Shown here piece by piece: positions 1-9,300 of a stretch of DNA of 17,362 bases. Every line of letters starts with the position of its first letter. The stretch's first letter is position 1. The notes beneath the pieces were generated by a model. The model was not told the DNA's origin. It saw only the letters and a list, made by a program, of their open reading frames with translations, and ran no database searches. A program made the translations under genes and the position numbers. The DNA is taken from positions 1-17,362 of the forward strand of contig CAIUGQ010000705.1 of the NCBI GenBank assembly GCA_903898725.1, written 5' to 3'. The stretch comes from an uncultured Burkholderiales bacterium (lineage in GTDB: Bacteria > Pseudomonadota > Gammaproteobacteria > Burkholderiales > Burkholderiaceae_E).

Positions 1-2103
<2,103 letters not shown>

Positions 2104-2117
2104 CGCGGGCCTCCCGG

Positions 2118-2501
2118 TCAGGCGCCGGGGCCGGCGTCGTACGCGGCCGCGGTCAGCAGGGCCGCGAGTGCGGCGGGGTCGGCGGGGCGCAGCGTGTAGA
2201 GCCAGCCGTCCGCGTAGGGCGAGGTGTTGACCGTCTGCGGGGCGTCGGCCAGCGTGTCGTTGGCGGCGAGGACCTCGCCGGCGAGCGGCGCGTAGACGTC
2301 GGAGGCCGCCTTGGTCGATTCGACGACCGCGACCGCTTCGCCCTTCGAGACGCTGCGGCCCGCCTGCGGCAGCTCGGCATAGACCAGTTCGCCCAATGCC
2401 TCCTGCGCATGCTCGGTGATGCCGATGGTGACGGTGCCGTCGCCGTTGTCGCGGACCCACTCGTGGGTGTCGGTGTAGCGCAGGTCGGAAGGGCTGGCCA
2501 T
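2118..2501 (-). CDS. gcvH: Glycine cleavage system H protein
   Basis: Lipoyl carrier protein, 127 aa, the usual family length. It shuttles the aminomethyl group from GcvP to GcvT and carries electrons to lipoamide dehydrogenase. The N-terminus DLRYTDTHEWVR and the segment GITEHAQEALGELVYAELP are typical. The lipoylated lysine is K64 in VVESTKAASDVYAP, followed by the usual GEV and SPYADGWLY segments. The ATG at 2501 has a GGAG 6 bases upstream. It is the first gene after the riboswitch. The common neighbour gcvT (aminomethyltransferase) is not between the riboswitch and gcvH, so it must lie elsewhere or downstream of gcvP, outside the window. Confidence 0.97.
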   Translation of the reverse strand: MASPSDLRYTDTHEWVRDNGDGTVTIGITEHAQEALGELVYAELPQAGRSVSKGEAVAVVESTKAASDVYAPLAGEVLAANDTLADAPQTVNTSPYADGWLYTLRPADPAALAALLTAAAYDAGPGA

Positions 2502-2618
2502 GGAGGGCTCCGGAGGAAGGTCTTCGCGGGCGGGTTCGTCGCCGGCACGCTGGGCGTGACGACGCGGGGACGCTGACGGACCCCCCGCTGTGGTGGTCCG
2601 CTGCGCCCCCTCTGTCCG

Positions 2619-2687
2619 TTTGCCTGAGAGATTGACCTTCGGCGAGGCTGCTCGCGACTCGCGTCGCGACGCCTACTCTCCAGAGAG
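2619..2687 (-). ncRNA. Glycine riboswitch, second (gene-proximal) aptamer
   Basis: Read on the minus strand this begins with CTGGAGAGT, passes through CGCCGAAGGTCAA and ends CTCTCAGGCAAA, the conserved landmarks of the glycine aptamer (GGAGAG, then CCGAAGG, then the CUCUCAGGCAAA arm). It binds glycine cooperatively with aptamer I and activates glycine cleavage genes. Between this aptamer and the gcvH start lie about 117 bases. They contain a possible stem CGGACC/GGTCCG (2595-2600 with 2577-2582, 12-base loop) that could belong to the expression platform. No U-run follows it, so a classical intrinsic terminator is not visible, and translational or Rho-dependent control is as likely. Confidence 0.93.
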
Positions 2688-2705
2688 TCCGATCCGCTGC
2701 GGTCC

Positions 2706-2787
2706 TTTTGCCTGAGAGTTTCCGGGGCGATACACCTTCGGCGCCGGCGCCTGGCCGGACGCGGACGTCCGGGGGCCGGTCTCTCCC
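2706..2787 (-). ncRNA. Glycine riboswitch, first (promoter-proximal) aptamer
   Basis: The minus strand reads GGGAGAGACC near 2787, then CGCCGAAGGTGTA, then CTCTCAGGCAAAAGG ending near 2706, the same landmarks as the second aptamer. The two are joined by a short linker of about 20 bases, as in tandem glycine riboswitches of the gcvT class. The variable hairpin between GGAGAG and CCGAAGG is GC-rich (CCGGACG...CGTCCGG type pairing around 2752-2775). The aptamer starts about 18 bases after the predicted transcription start, leaving room for only a short leader. Confidence 0.93.
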
Positions 2788-2811
2788 GCAGCGGCGGTGA
2801 GACTGGGGGCG

Positions 2812-2840
2812 AAGGTAGACGCGGGGGCACGGGGTGTCAA
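2812..2840 (-). promoter_or_regulatory. Sigma-70 promoter of the riboswitch-gcvHP transcript
   Basis: On the minus strand a perfect -35 box TTGACA (2840-2835) is followed by exactly 17 bases and TACCTT (2817-2812) as -10. The expected start of transcription is near 2805, about 18 bases before the first aptamer. The position and spacing match what a riboswitch-controlled operon needs. Confidence 0.75.
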
Positions 2841-2959
2841 GCGAGCCCCGCCGGCACGCTGCCAGTCGCGGCGGGTCGTCGTCAGCACGCGCGTGGCCGC
2901 GTCCACCATGCGCGGCAGGATGGGTCGGTCGAGGGTCGTGGAATCGTCGTGCATCGCCG

Positions 2960-2992
2960 TTGTTCCGGAGGCACCGTCAAGGGCGCGATAAT
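2960..2992 (+). promoter_or_regulatory. Possible promoter of the aminotransferase gene
   Basis: GATAAT (2987-2992) is a good -10 match in a very GC-rich region. No convincing -35 lies 17 bases upstream. TTGTTC at 2960 is 21 bases away, which is too long, and TTCCGG at 2963 with an 18-base spacer matches only weakly. A start near 2999 would give a 34-base leader to the ATG at 3033. Confidence 0.35.
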
Positions 2993-3032
2993 GGCGGCGC
3001 ACGATGTCGGTGCGATGACACGCAGGTCACGA

Positions 3033-4382
3033 ATGAGTCGCATCCTCCACCGCCAGGCCCAGGGCCGGTATCCACGGGTCGTCTCCGGCGACGGCCCCTA
3101 TCTCTTCGACGACCGGGGCCGACGCTGGCTCGATGCCTGCGGCGGTGCCGCGGTGTCGTGCCTCGGGCACGGTCACCCGGCGGTGGTCGCCGCGATCGAG
3201 ACGCAGGCGCGCAAGCTCGCCTATGCCCACACCTCGTTCTTCACCACCGAGGTCGCCGAGGCGCTGGCCGACACCCTGGTGGCGTCGGCGCCCGAGGGCA
3301 TCAGCCATGCCTACTTCGTCTCCGGCGGCTCGGAGGCCATGGAGGCGGCGCTGAAGATGGCGCGCCAGTACCACCTCGAGCGCGGCGAGCCGCAGCGCTC
3401 GGTGTTCGTGGCCCGCCGCCAGAGCTATCACGGCAACACGCTCGGCGCGCTGTCGGTCGGCGGGAACATGGCCCGGCGCGAGGCGTTCGCGCCGCTGCTC
3501 TCGCCTGCGATCCACGTCTCGCCCTGCTACGCGTACCGCGACCGCCGCGACGACGAGACGCCCGAGGCCTACGGCGAACGGCTCGCCGCGGAGCTCGAGG
3601 CGGCGATCGTCGCGGCCGGGCCCCAGCGGGTGATCGGCTTCGTGGCCGAGCCGGTGGTCGGCGCCACGCTCGGTGCGGTGCCGGCGGTGCCGGGCTACTT
3701 CCGCCGCGTGCGCGAGGTCTGCGACCGGCACGGCGTCCTGCTCATCCTCGACGAGGTGATGTGCGGCATGGGCCGCACCGGCACCCTCTACGCCTGCGAG
3801 CAGGAGGGCGTGGTGCCCGACCTGGTCGCGATCGCCAAGGGACTGGGGGGCGGCTACCAGCCGATCGGGGCGTGCATGCTGTCGCAGCGGGTGTTCGACG
3901 CGTTCGCGCGCGGCTCCGGGTCGTTCCAGCATGGTCACACCTACCTCGGGCATGCGATCGCCTGCGCGGCCGCGCTCGCGGTGCAGCGCGTGATCGCCGA
4001 GGAGGACCTGCTCGCGCGGGTCCGCGAGACCGGCGCATTGCTCGAGTCCGAACTGCGGCGCGCGCTCGGCGACCATCCCGCGGTCGGCGACATCCGCGGG
4101 CGCGGACTGTTCCTCGGCATCGAGCTGGTCGCGGACCGCGAGGCGAAGACGCCGTTCGATCCGGCGCTGAAGCTGCATGCGCGGATCAAGCAGGCGGCCT
4201 TCGACGCCGGCCTGATGTGCTACCCGATGGGCGGCACCCTCGACGGCCGCCGGGGCGACCATGTGCTGCTGGCGCCGCCCTACACGATCGACGCCTCGCA
4301 GGTCGACGAGATCGTCGGCGGCATCGCCGAGGCGATCGACACCGCGGTCGACTCGGCGCTGCTGGCGGCGCGCGGGGCCTGA
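3033..4382 (+). CDS. Class III PLP-dependent aminotransferase
   Basis: A 449-residue fold-type I aminotransferase of class III, the group that includes BioA, 4-aminobutyrate, beta-alanine and AGXT2-type alanine-glyoxylate aminotransferases. Visible motifs: SGGSEAMEAALKMARQYH (cofactor phosphate site), SYHGNTLG with Y132 stacking on PLP, LDEVMCGMGRTG with D240 contacting the pyridine nitrogen, and AIAKGLGGGYQPIG with K269 as the Schiff-base lysine. C-terminal DIRGRGLFLGIELV is also typical. The substrate cannot be read from sequence. The start at 3033 (MSRILHRQ) is chosen because homologues normally begin near this point and the upstream ATGs at 3015 and 2949 add arginine-rich or untypical residues. 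An AGG sits about 6 bases upstream, which is weak. It diverges from gcvHP, so glyoxylate or another amino acceptor near glycine metabolism is an attractive but unproven substrate. Confidence 0.9.
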   Translation: MSRILHRQAQGRYPRVVSGDGPYLFDDRGRRWLDACGGAAVSCLGHGHPAVVAAIETQARKLAYAHTSFFTTEVAEALADTLVASAPEGISHAYFVSGGSEAMEAALKMARQYHLERGEPQRSVFVARRQSYHGNTLGALSVGGNMARREAFAPLLSPAIHVSPCYAYRDRRDDETPEAYGERLAAELEAAIVAAGPQRVIGFVAEPVVGATLGAVPAVPGYFRRVREVCDRHGVLLILDEVMCGMGRTGTLYACEQEGVVPDLVAIAKGLGGGYQPIGACMLSQRVFDAFARGSGSFQHGHTYLGHAIACAAALAVQRVIAEEDLLARVRETGALLESELRRALGDHPAVGDIRGRGLFLGIELVADREAKTPFDPALKLHARIKQAAFDAGLMCYPMGGTLDGRRGDHVLLAPPYTIDASQVDEIVGGIAEAIDTAVDSALLAARGA

Positions 4383-4437
4383 GCGCGAGTCGGCCCGCGG
4401 GTCGAGCGCCGTCGGCCGGTCGACCGGTGCCTTCGGC

Positions 4438-5310
4438 TCAGCGTCCGACCGCGAGCGCCGCGGCTTCCGCCGCGCAGTCCTCGCTCGAGCGGGTGCCCTT
4501 GGCCCGCAGCGCCGCCAGCTCGCCGCGCGCCAGCGCGATCTGCGCGGCATAGGTCGGATCCGACTGCAGCCGCGCGAACGTCGCCGCGCCCATCGTGCGA
4601 CCGGCGTCGACGTCGCTCTGCCAGTGCACGCCGCAGATCATCCGGCTCTGGCCGAACGCATGGGCGCGCTGCAGCAGCGCGTCGGCCCGCTCGGGCGCGA
4701 CCGAGGCGAGCACCAGGCCCCAGGCCCAGCCGAGCGCGGCGTGCCCCGACGGATACGAGCCGTCCTTGACCAGCCGCGGCTCCTCGGCCGTCGAGCACGA
4801 GGCCTCCTTGAGCGCGACGAACGGCCGCACGCGGTTGTAGTGGTCCTTCGCGGTGTACGTGGACAGTCCCGCATCCGCGAGCGTGCGGCGCAGCAGCGTG
4901 TTCAGGTGCGGCGTGGCCTCGGCCGAGATCGGCGCGTCGAGCGCGCACGAAAAGGTCCGGCCAGCCGCCGGGAAGCGCAGCTCCGCGTCGCGGGTGGCGA
5001 GCGCCCAGCGGGGCGAGTCGCGCAGCGCGCGGCTGGTTCGGTAGGCCGCGAGATCGGCCGCGGCCATCGGCGAGCCGTCGGGCGGCGGCGGCGGCAGCAG
5101 GGCGCGGGCATTGGGCAGCGCCCGTCGATCGAGGTAGCCGTTGAGGACGCCCGAGCCGGCGCGGACCTCGCCGATCTGCTCGGGCGAGACGCTGGGGACG
5201 ACCGTGGCGGAAGGCGGGGCGGAGGGCGCGGCGCAGGCGGCCGCAGCGAGTGCAACGGCCGCGATCGAGCCGCGCAGGCGCAGTCGCTGGAACGGGGTCT
5301 GTGGGGGCAT
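4438..5310 (-). CDS. Class A acid phosphatase of the PAP2 superfamily, exported
   Basis: A 290-residue phosphatase with the full three-part PAP2 signature in the form found in PhoN-type bacterial acid phosphatases: KDHYNRVRP (K155-P163, pattern KX6RP), YPSGH (187-190 for PSGH), and SRMICGVHWQSD (S222, R223, nucleophile H229, D233). Members remove phosphate from a broad range of monoesters in the periplasm. The N-terminus has a basic stretch and an Ala-rich hydrophobic core ending at C26 (AAAAC), so it is either a lipoprotein with a weak lipobox or a Sec-secreted protein. The ATG at 5310 follows GAGGAGA at good distance. It converges on the aminotransferase with 55 bases between and diverges from the TRAP operon. 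The family is certain, the natural substrate is not. Confidence 0.92.
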   Translation of the reverse strand: MPPQTPFQRLRLRGSIAAVALAAAACAAPSAPPSATVVPSVSPEQIGEVRAGSGVLNGYLDRRALPNARALLPPPPPDGSPMAAADLAAYRTSRALRDSPRWALATRDAELRFPAAGRTFSCALDAPISAEATPHLNTLLRRTLADAGLSTYTAKDHYNRVRPFVALKEASCSTAEEPRLVKDGSYPSGHAALGWAWGLVLASVAPERADALLQRAHAFGQSRMICGVHWQSDVDAGRTMGAATFARLQSDPTYAAQIALARGELAALRAKGTRSSEDCAAEAAALAVGR

Positions 5311-5359
5311 GCGGGTCTCCTCGTGGCCTCGGTCCGGGGCGGCCGGGCGTCATGCCGCC

Positions 5360-5388
5360 ATGATAAGCGCGGCCGGAGGGGGCGGCAG
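5360..5388 (-). promoter_or_regulatory. Possible promoter of the acid phosphatase gene
   Basis: The minus strand has TATCAT (5365-5360, five of six to the -10 consensus) and CTGCCG 17 bases upstream (5388-5383, three of six to -35). A start near 5353 would give a leader of about 40 bases ending in the GAGGAGA ribosome site before the ATG at 5310. Confidence 0.4.
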
Positions 5389-5455
5389 TTGCCCGGCGCG
5401 CGGCGCGGCGGCGCGGCAGTCGCCCGACGCGCGGCCCGGGCCGCCGAGCGCCGCG

Positions 5456-5461
5456 TACAAT
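5456..5461 (+). promoter_or_regulatory. Possible -10 box of the TRAP transporter operon
   Basis: TACAAT stands out in a surrounding block of almost pure G and C and lies 26 bases before the ATG of the binding protein. No recognisable -35 is present at 17 bases (GGCCCG at 5433). An activator-dependent or extended promoter would explain this. The assignment rests on the -10 and position only. Confidence 0.35.
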
Positions 5462-5487
5462 CGCCGCGAACCCCCCGGAGACCCACC

Positions 5488-6486
5488 ATGGACACGATCC
5501 GTACCGCCCCGACGCGCCGTCGCGCAGGCTTCGCGACACTGGCCGCCGCCGCCCTCGCCACCCTCGTCGCGATGCCCGCCGCGCAGGCCCAGCAGAAGTT
5601 CGTCACCATCGGCACCGGCGGCGTGACCGGCGTCTACTACGCGGCCGGCGGCGCCATCTGCCGCCTGGTCAACAAGGACCGCGCCAAGCACGGCATCCGC
5701 TGCTCGGTGGAGTCCACCGGCGGTTCGGTGTTCAACGTGAACACCATCAAGGGCGGCGAGCTCGACCTCGGCTTCGCGCAGTCCGACGTGCAGTTCAACG
5801 CCACCAAGGGCCTGACCCAGTTCAAGGACGGCGCGGTCTCCGATCTGCGCGCGGTCTTCTCGGTCCACCCCGAGCCGTTCACGCTGCTGACCCGCAAGGA
5901 GTCCGGCATCAAGACCTTCGCCGACACAAAGGGCAAGCGCGTCAACGTCGGCAACCCGGGCTCGGGCACGCGGGCCTCGATGGAGGAACTGCTCGTCGGG
6001 CTCGGCTGGACGATGAAGGACTTCTCGCTGGCCGCCGAGCTCAAGGCCGACGAGCACGGCCCGGCGCTGTGCGACGGCAAGATCGACGCGTTCTTTTACG
6101 GCGTCGGCCATCCGAGCGCGAACATCCAGGACCCGACCACCACCTGCGGCGCGAAGCTCGCGTCGATCTCGGGCCCGGCGGTCGACAAGCTGGTCGCCGA
6201 CAAGCCGTACTACGCGAAGGTCACCATCCCGGGCGGGCTCTACCCGAACAACCCCGACGCGGCCCAGACCTACGGCGTGCTCGCCACCGTCGTCGCCTCG
6301 TCCAAGACCCCGGCCGACACCGTCTACCAGGTGGTCAAGGCGGTGTTCGACAACTTCGACGAGTTCAAGAAGCTCCATCCGGCGCTCGCCAACCTGCAGC
6401 CCGAGACGATGGTCAAGGACGGCCTGTCGGCCCCGCTGCACGAGGGCGCGCTGCGTTACTACCGCGAGAAGGGCTGGGTCAAGTAA
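5488..6486 (+). CDS. TAXI-family TRAP transporter substrate-binding protein
   Basis: Periplasmic binding protein of a tripartite ATP-independent (TRAP) transporter, TAXI subfamily, 332 aa. A Sec signal peptide is clear: arginines at residues 10-12, an Ala/Leu-rich core, and a cleavage site after AQA at residue 34. The mature protein opens KFVTIGTGGVTGVYYAAGGAICRL, the TAXI signature region, and continues with STGGSVFNVNTI, GELDLGFAQSDVQFNA, VNVGNPGSGTRASMEELL and CDGKIDAFFYGVGHPS, all usual for the family. Known TAXI ligands include 2-oxoglutarate and glutamate, and most are unknown. The ATG has GGAG 7 bases upstream. It heads an apparent operon with the fused permease and glcDEF, which suggests an organic or hydroxy acid ligand (inference). 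Confidence 0.95.
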   Translation: MDTIRTAPTRRRAGFATLAAAALATLVAMPAAQAQQKFVTIGTGGVTGVYYAAGGAICRLVNKDRAKHGIRCSVESTGGSVFNVNTIKGGELDLGFAQSDVQFNATKGLTQFKDGAVSDLRAVFSVHPEPFTLLTRKESGIKTFADTKGKRVNVGNPGSGTRASMEELLVGLGWTMKDFSLAAELKADEHGPALCDGKIDAFFYGVGHPSANIQDPTTTCGAKLASISGPAVDKLVADKPYYAKVTIPGGLYPNNPDAAQTYGVLATVVASSKTPADTVYQVVKAVFDNFDEFKKLHPALANLQPETMVKDGLSAPLHEGALRYYREKGWVK

Positions 6487-6490
6487 CACC

Positions 6491-6540
6491 GTCCGGGCAC
6501 GGACGGCTGCGATCCGGACGGGCGCCCTCGGGCGCCCGTC
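6491..6540 (+). promoter_or_regulatory. Intercistronic hairpin between binding protein and permease genes
   Basis: Starting 4 bases after the binding-protein stop there is a small stem GTCCG/CGGAC (6491-6495 with 6500-6504), then a perfect 10-bp stem GACGGGCGCC with loop CTCG and GGCGCCCGTC (6517-6526 with 6531-6540). GTCCGG at 6491 can also pair with CCGGAC at 6514, so two folds compete. No U-run follows. The likely role is partial attenuation or 3' protection of the binding-protein message, giving more binding protein than permease, as is common in SBP-transporter operons. Low evidence for a complete terminator. Confidence 0.55.
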
Positions 6541-6579
6541 TCACGTGAACACGGCGCAATGGGTACCGAGAGACAGGCG

Positions 6580-9300
6580 ATGGCGAAGCAAGGTGCGGCA
6601 GGAGCGGGGTCGGGGGCAGGGGCAGGGGCGGGCCCTGGCGGACCGGTGCTCGACGAGGCGGGCCTGCAGCAGCTGGTCGCCGAGGCCGATACCGGCGGGC
6701 GCAAGCCCGGCGGTGTTGTCGAGCAGCTGCTGCTGTGGGTCGCGGTGGGCTGGAGCCTCTTCCAGCTCTGGTATGCGTCGCCGCTGCCGTTCGCGCTCGG
6801 CGTCGGCGTGCTCAACGACACCGAGGCGCGCTCGTGGCACCTCGCGATCGGGCTCTTCCTCGCCTTCCTCGCGTATCCCGCGTTCCGGTCCTCGAGCCGC
6901 AGCCGCGTGCCGCTGGCGGACTGGGTGCTCGCCATCGTCGCGGGCGGCTGCGCGGCCTACATCGCCCTCGCCGCGGGCGGACTCGCGATGCGCCCCGGAC
7001 AGCCCTCGGGCACCGACATCGTCGTCGCGAGCATCGGCCTGCTGCTGGTGCTCGAGGCCACGCGGCGTGCCGTCGGCTGGCCGATGGCCGCGCTCGCGCT
7101 GATCTTCATCGGCTACATCTTCCTCGGGCCCTACATGCCCGAGGCGATCCAGCACAAGGGCGCCTCGCTCAACCGGATGCTGTCGCACCAGTGGCTGACC
7201 ACGGAGGGCGTCTTCGGCGTGGCCCTCGGCGTGTCGACCGCCTACATCTTCATCTACGTGCTGTTCGGCGCGCTGCTCGACCGGATCGGTGCGGGCAACT
7301 ACATGATGCAGGTGAGCTTCGCGCTGCTCGGGCACCTGCGCGGCGGACCGGCGAAGGTCGCGGTGGTGTCGTCCGCGCTCAACGGACTGGTGTCCGGCTC
7401 GTCGGTGTCGAACGTGGTGTCGGGCGGCATCTTCACCATCCCGATGATGAAGCGGGCCGGCTATGGCGGCATCAAGGCGGGCGCCATCGAGACCTCGTCG
7501 TCGGTCAACGGCCAGATCATGCCGCCGGTGATGGGCGCGGCCGCGTTCCTGATGGTCGAGTACGTCGGCATCCCGTATTCGGAGATCGTGCGGCATGCGT
7601 TCCTGCCCGCCGTCATCTCGTACATCTCGCTCTTCTACATCGTGCACATCGAGGCGCTCAAGCTCGGCATCGAGCCGATGACGAGCGCGCGCGAGCGCGG
7701 CTTCGGCTCGACGCTGATCGCCTGGGGCCTGGGCCTGACCGGGTCGGTGATCGCGGTGACGCTGATCTACTGGGCCGCGCTCGGCGCGCGCGCGCTCGCC
7801 GGCGATGCGGCGCCCTGGGTGATGGGGGCCCTGCTCGGCGGGCTCTACGTCGCGGCGGTGGTGTTCGCGGCGCGGCGCGACGAGGTCGACTTCGCGAGCT
7901 TCGACTTCGAAGTGCAGCCGCAGACCTGGCCGACGGTGCGGGCGGGCCTCGACTTCCTGATTCCCATCGGCGTGCTGGTCTGGTGCCTGATGGTCGAGGA
8001 CCTGTCGCCGGCGCTCGCGGCGTTCTGGGCGACCGCCGTGCTGCTCGCGATGATCGTCACGCGGCCGGCGCTCGTGGCCGCGGTGCGCGGTCGCGGCGCG
8101 CTCGGCGCGGCCTGGCGCCGCGGTCTCGTCGACCTGCGCGAGGGGCTGGCGACCGGCGCGCGCAACATGATCGGCATCGCGGTCGCAACCGCCACGGCCG
8201 GCATCATCGTCGGCGCGATCACCCTGACCGGCATCGGGCTGATGATGACCGAGTTCGTCGAGCTGGTCTCCGGCGGCAGCCTCGTGCTGATGCTGCTGTT
8301 CACCGCCTTCGTCTGCCTGGTGCTGGGCATGGGCGTGCCGACCACCGCGAACTACATCCTGGTCGCCACGCTGATGGCGCCGGTGATCGTCGAGCTGGCC
8401 GCCCAGGGCGGGCTGGTGATCCCGCTGATCGCCGTGCACCTGTTCGTCTTCTACTTCGGGATCATGGGCGACATCACGCCGCCGGTCGGACTGGCGAGCT
8501 TCGCTGCCGCGGCGATCTCGGGCGAGGACGCGATCAAGACCGGTCTGCAGGGCTCGGTCTATGCGCTGCGCACCGTGATCCTGCCGTTCGTGTTCGTCTA
8601 CAACCCGGCGCTGCTGCTGATCGGCGTCGACAGCTGGGCCGAGATCGCGCTGATCGCGCTCGCCGGCACGGTCGCCTCGATGCTGTTCGCGGCGATCACG
8701 ATGAACTGGATGCGGGTCCGGCTGCGGGTCTGGGAGTGGCTGGCGCTGGTGGTCGCGATGGTGCTGCTGTTCAGGCCGGACGTGGTCTGGGACGCGATCT
8801 ACCCCGAGTTCGAGAACCGGCCGGCGAGCGAGGTGTTCCGCATCGCGGGCGAGCTGCCCGAGGGCCGGCTGCTGGTGCTGCGGATCTCCGGCACGACGAT
8901 CGAGGGCGACGACGTCAGCAAGACGGTCGCGCTGTCGCTGCCCGACCGGCCCCGGCCGGCGGCGGGGACGGCAGCACCCGCCGATCCGCCCGACCCGGTG
9001 GCGCTCGGGCGCCAGCGCCTGTCGCAGGCGGGCGTCACGCTCACCGGACTCGGTGACCGGGTCCAGGTGGCGGCCGTGCGCTTCGGCTCGCGGGCCAAGC
9101 GCCAGGGCATCGAGCAGGGCTTCGACGTCTCCGGCGTCCTGGTGCATGCGGATCGGCCGTCGGTCCACTGGCCCTACCTGCCCGCGTTCCTGCTGGCCGG
9201 GCTGGTCTGGTGGCTGCAGGGCAGGCGGCTGCCGGCCGCGGGTGGGCCCGCTCGCGGTGCGGGGTCTCTCGGCGACGGCCGCGCCGCGTCCGGGCGATAA
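6580..9300 (+). CDS. TRAP transporter permease, fused small and large subunits (DctQM type) with DUF3394-like tail
   Basis: Inner-membrane component of the TAXI TRAP system, 906 aa from this start, matching the 4TM/12TM fusion permeases that partner TAXI proteins. The first four hydrophobic segments (about residues 45-180) correspond to the Q domain. The long M domain follows, with typical stretches GNYMMQVSFALLGHLRGGPAKV, SGSSVSNVVSGG, SSVNGQIMPPVMGAAAF and VLGMGVPTTANYILVA, and GDITPPVGLASFAAAAI late in the domain. From about residue 708 comes a region like DUF3394: a membrane segment, then a soluble part with VAAVRFGSRAKRQGIEQGF near residue 835 that looks PDZ-like, then a final membrane helix. 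The N-terminus carries a Gly/Ala-rich low-complexity stretch. The ATG at 6580 is preferred because GAGAG lies 7 bases upstream. The ATG at 6559 has no ribosome site. Confidence 0.94.
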   Translation: MAKQGAAGAGSGAGAGAGPGGPVLDEAGLQQLVAEADTGGRKPGGVVEQLLLWVAVGWSLFQLWYASPLPFALGVGVLNDTEARSWHLAIGLFLAFLAYPAFRSSSRSRVPLADWVLAIVAGGCAAYIALAAGGLAMRPGQPSGTDIVVASIGLLLVLEATRRAVGWPMAALALIFIGYIFLGPYMPEAIQHKGASLNRMLSHQWLTTEGVFGVALGVSTAYIFIYVLFGALLDRIGAGNYMMQVSFALLGHLRGGPAKVAVVSSALNGLVSGSSVSNVVSGGIFTIPMMKRAGYGGIKAGAIETSSSVNGQIMPPVMGAAAFLMVEYVGIPYSEIVRHAFLPAVISYISLFYIVHIEALKLGIEPMTSARERGFGSTLIAWGLGLTGSVIAVTLIYWAALGARALAGDAAPWVMGALLGGLYVAAVVFAARRDEVDFASFDFEVQPQTWPTVRAGLDFLIPIGVLVWCLMVEDLSPALAAFWATAVLLAMIVTRPALVAAVRGRGALGAAWRRGLVDLREGLATGARNMIGIAVATATAGIIVGAITLTGIGLMMTEFVELVSGGSLVLMLLFTAFVCLVLGMGVPTTANYILVATLMAPVIVELAAQGGLVIPLIAVHLFVFYFGIMGDITPPVGLASFAAAAISGEDAIKTGLQGSVYALRTVILPFVFVYNPALLLIGVDSWAEIALIALAGTVASMLFAAITMNWMRVRLRVWEWLALVVAMVLLFRPDVVWDAIYPEFENRPASEVFRIAGELPEGRLLVLRISGTTIEGDDVSKTVALSLPDRPRPAAGTAAPADPPDPVALGRQRLSQAGVTLTGLGDRVQVAAVRFGSRAKRQGIEQGFDVSGVLVHADRPSVHWPYLPAFLLAGLVWWLQGRRLPAAGGPARGAGSLGDGRAASGR

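Larger units (their letters stand above)
2502..3032. other. Divergent intergenic region between gcvH and the aminotransferase gene
   Basis: This 531-base stretch has no convincing gene. From left to right it holds the expression platform (2502-2618), the two glycine aptamers, the gcv promoter (2812-2840), then about 120 bases with no recognised element except a short gene-like tract on the minus strand (2841-2954), and the plus-strand GATAAT at 2987 with a short leader to the aminotransferase start. The only long frames here cross the riboswitch and promoter. Confidence 0.8.

Noticed and set aside
2577..2600. Stem CGGACC/GGTCCG after the second aptamer as an intrinsic terminator
   Set aside because: The 6-bp stem with a 12-base loop is not followed by a U-run, so it is mentioned only as a possible part of the expression platform.
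2673..3002. A 109-residue minus-strand frame covering the gcv promoter and first aptamer
   Set aside because: It ends inside the riboswitch and crosses the TTGACA promoter, so the complete frame is not a gene. Only its first part is gene-like and is listed as a weak finding.
4416..4427. Palindrome CCGGTCGACCGG between the convergent aminotransferase and phosphatase genes
   Set aside because: Short, without a T-run on either strand, and such palindromes are frequent at this GC content. Not enough for a terminator.
3027..4550. A 507-residue minus-strand frame opposite the aminotransferase
   Set aside because: Shadow. It also runs through the convergent spacer without any start or ribosome site worth noting.
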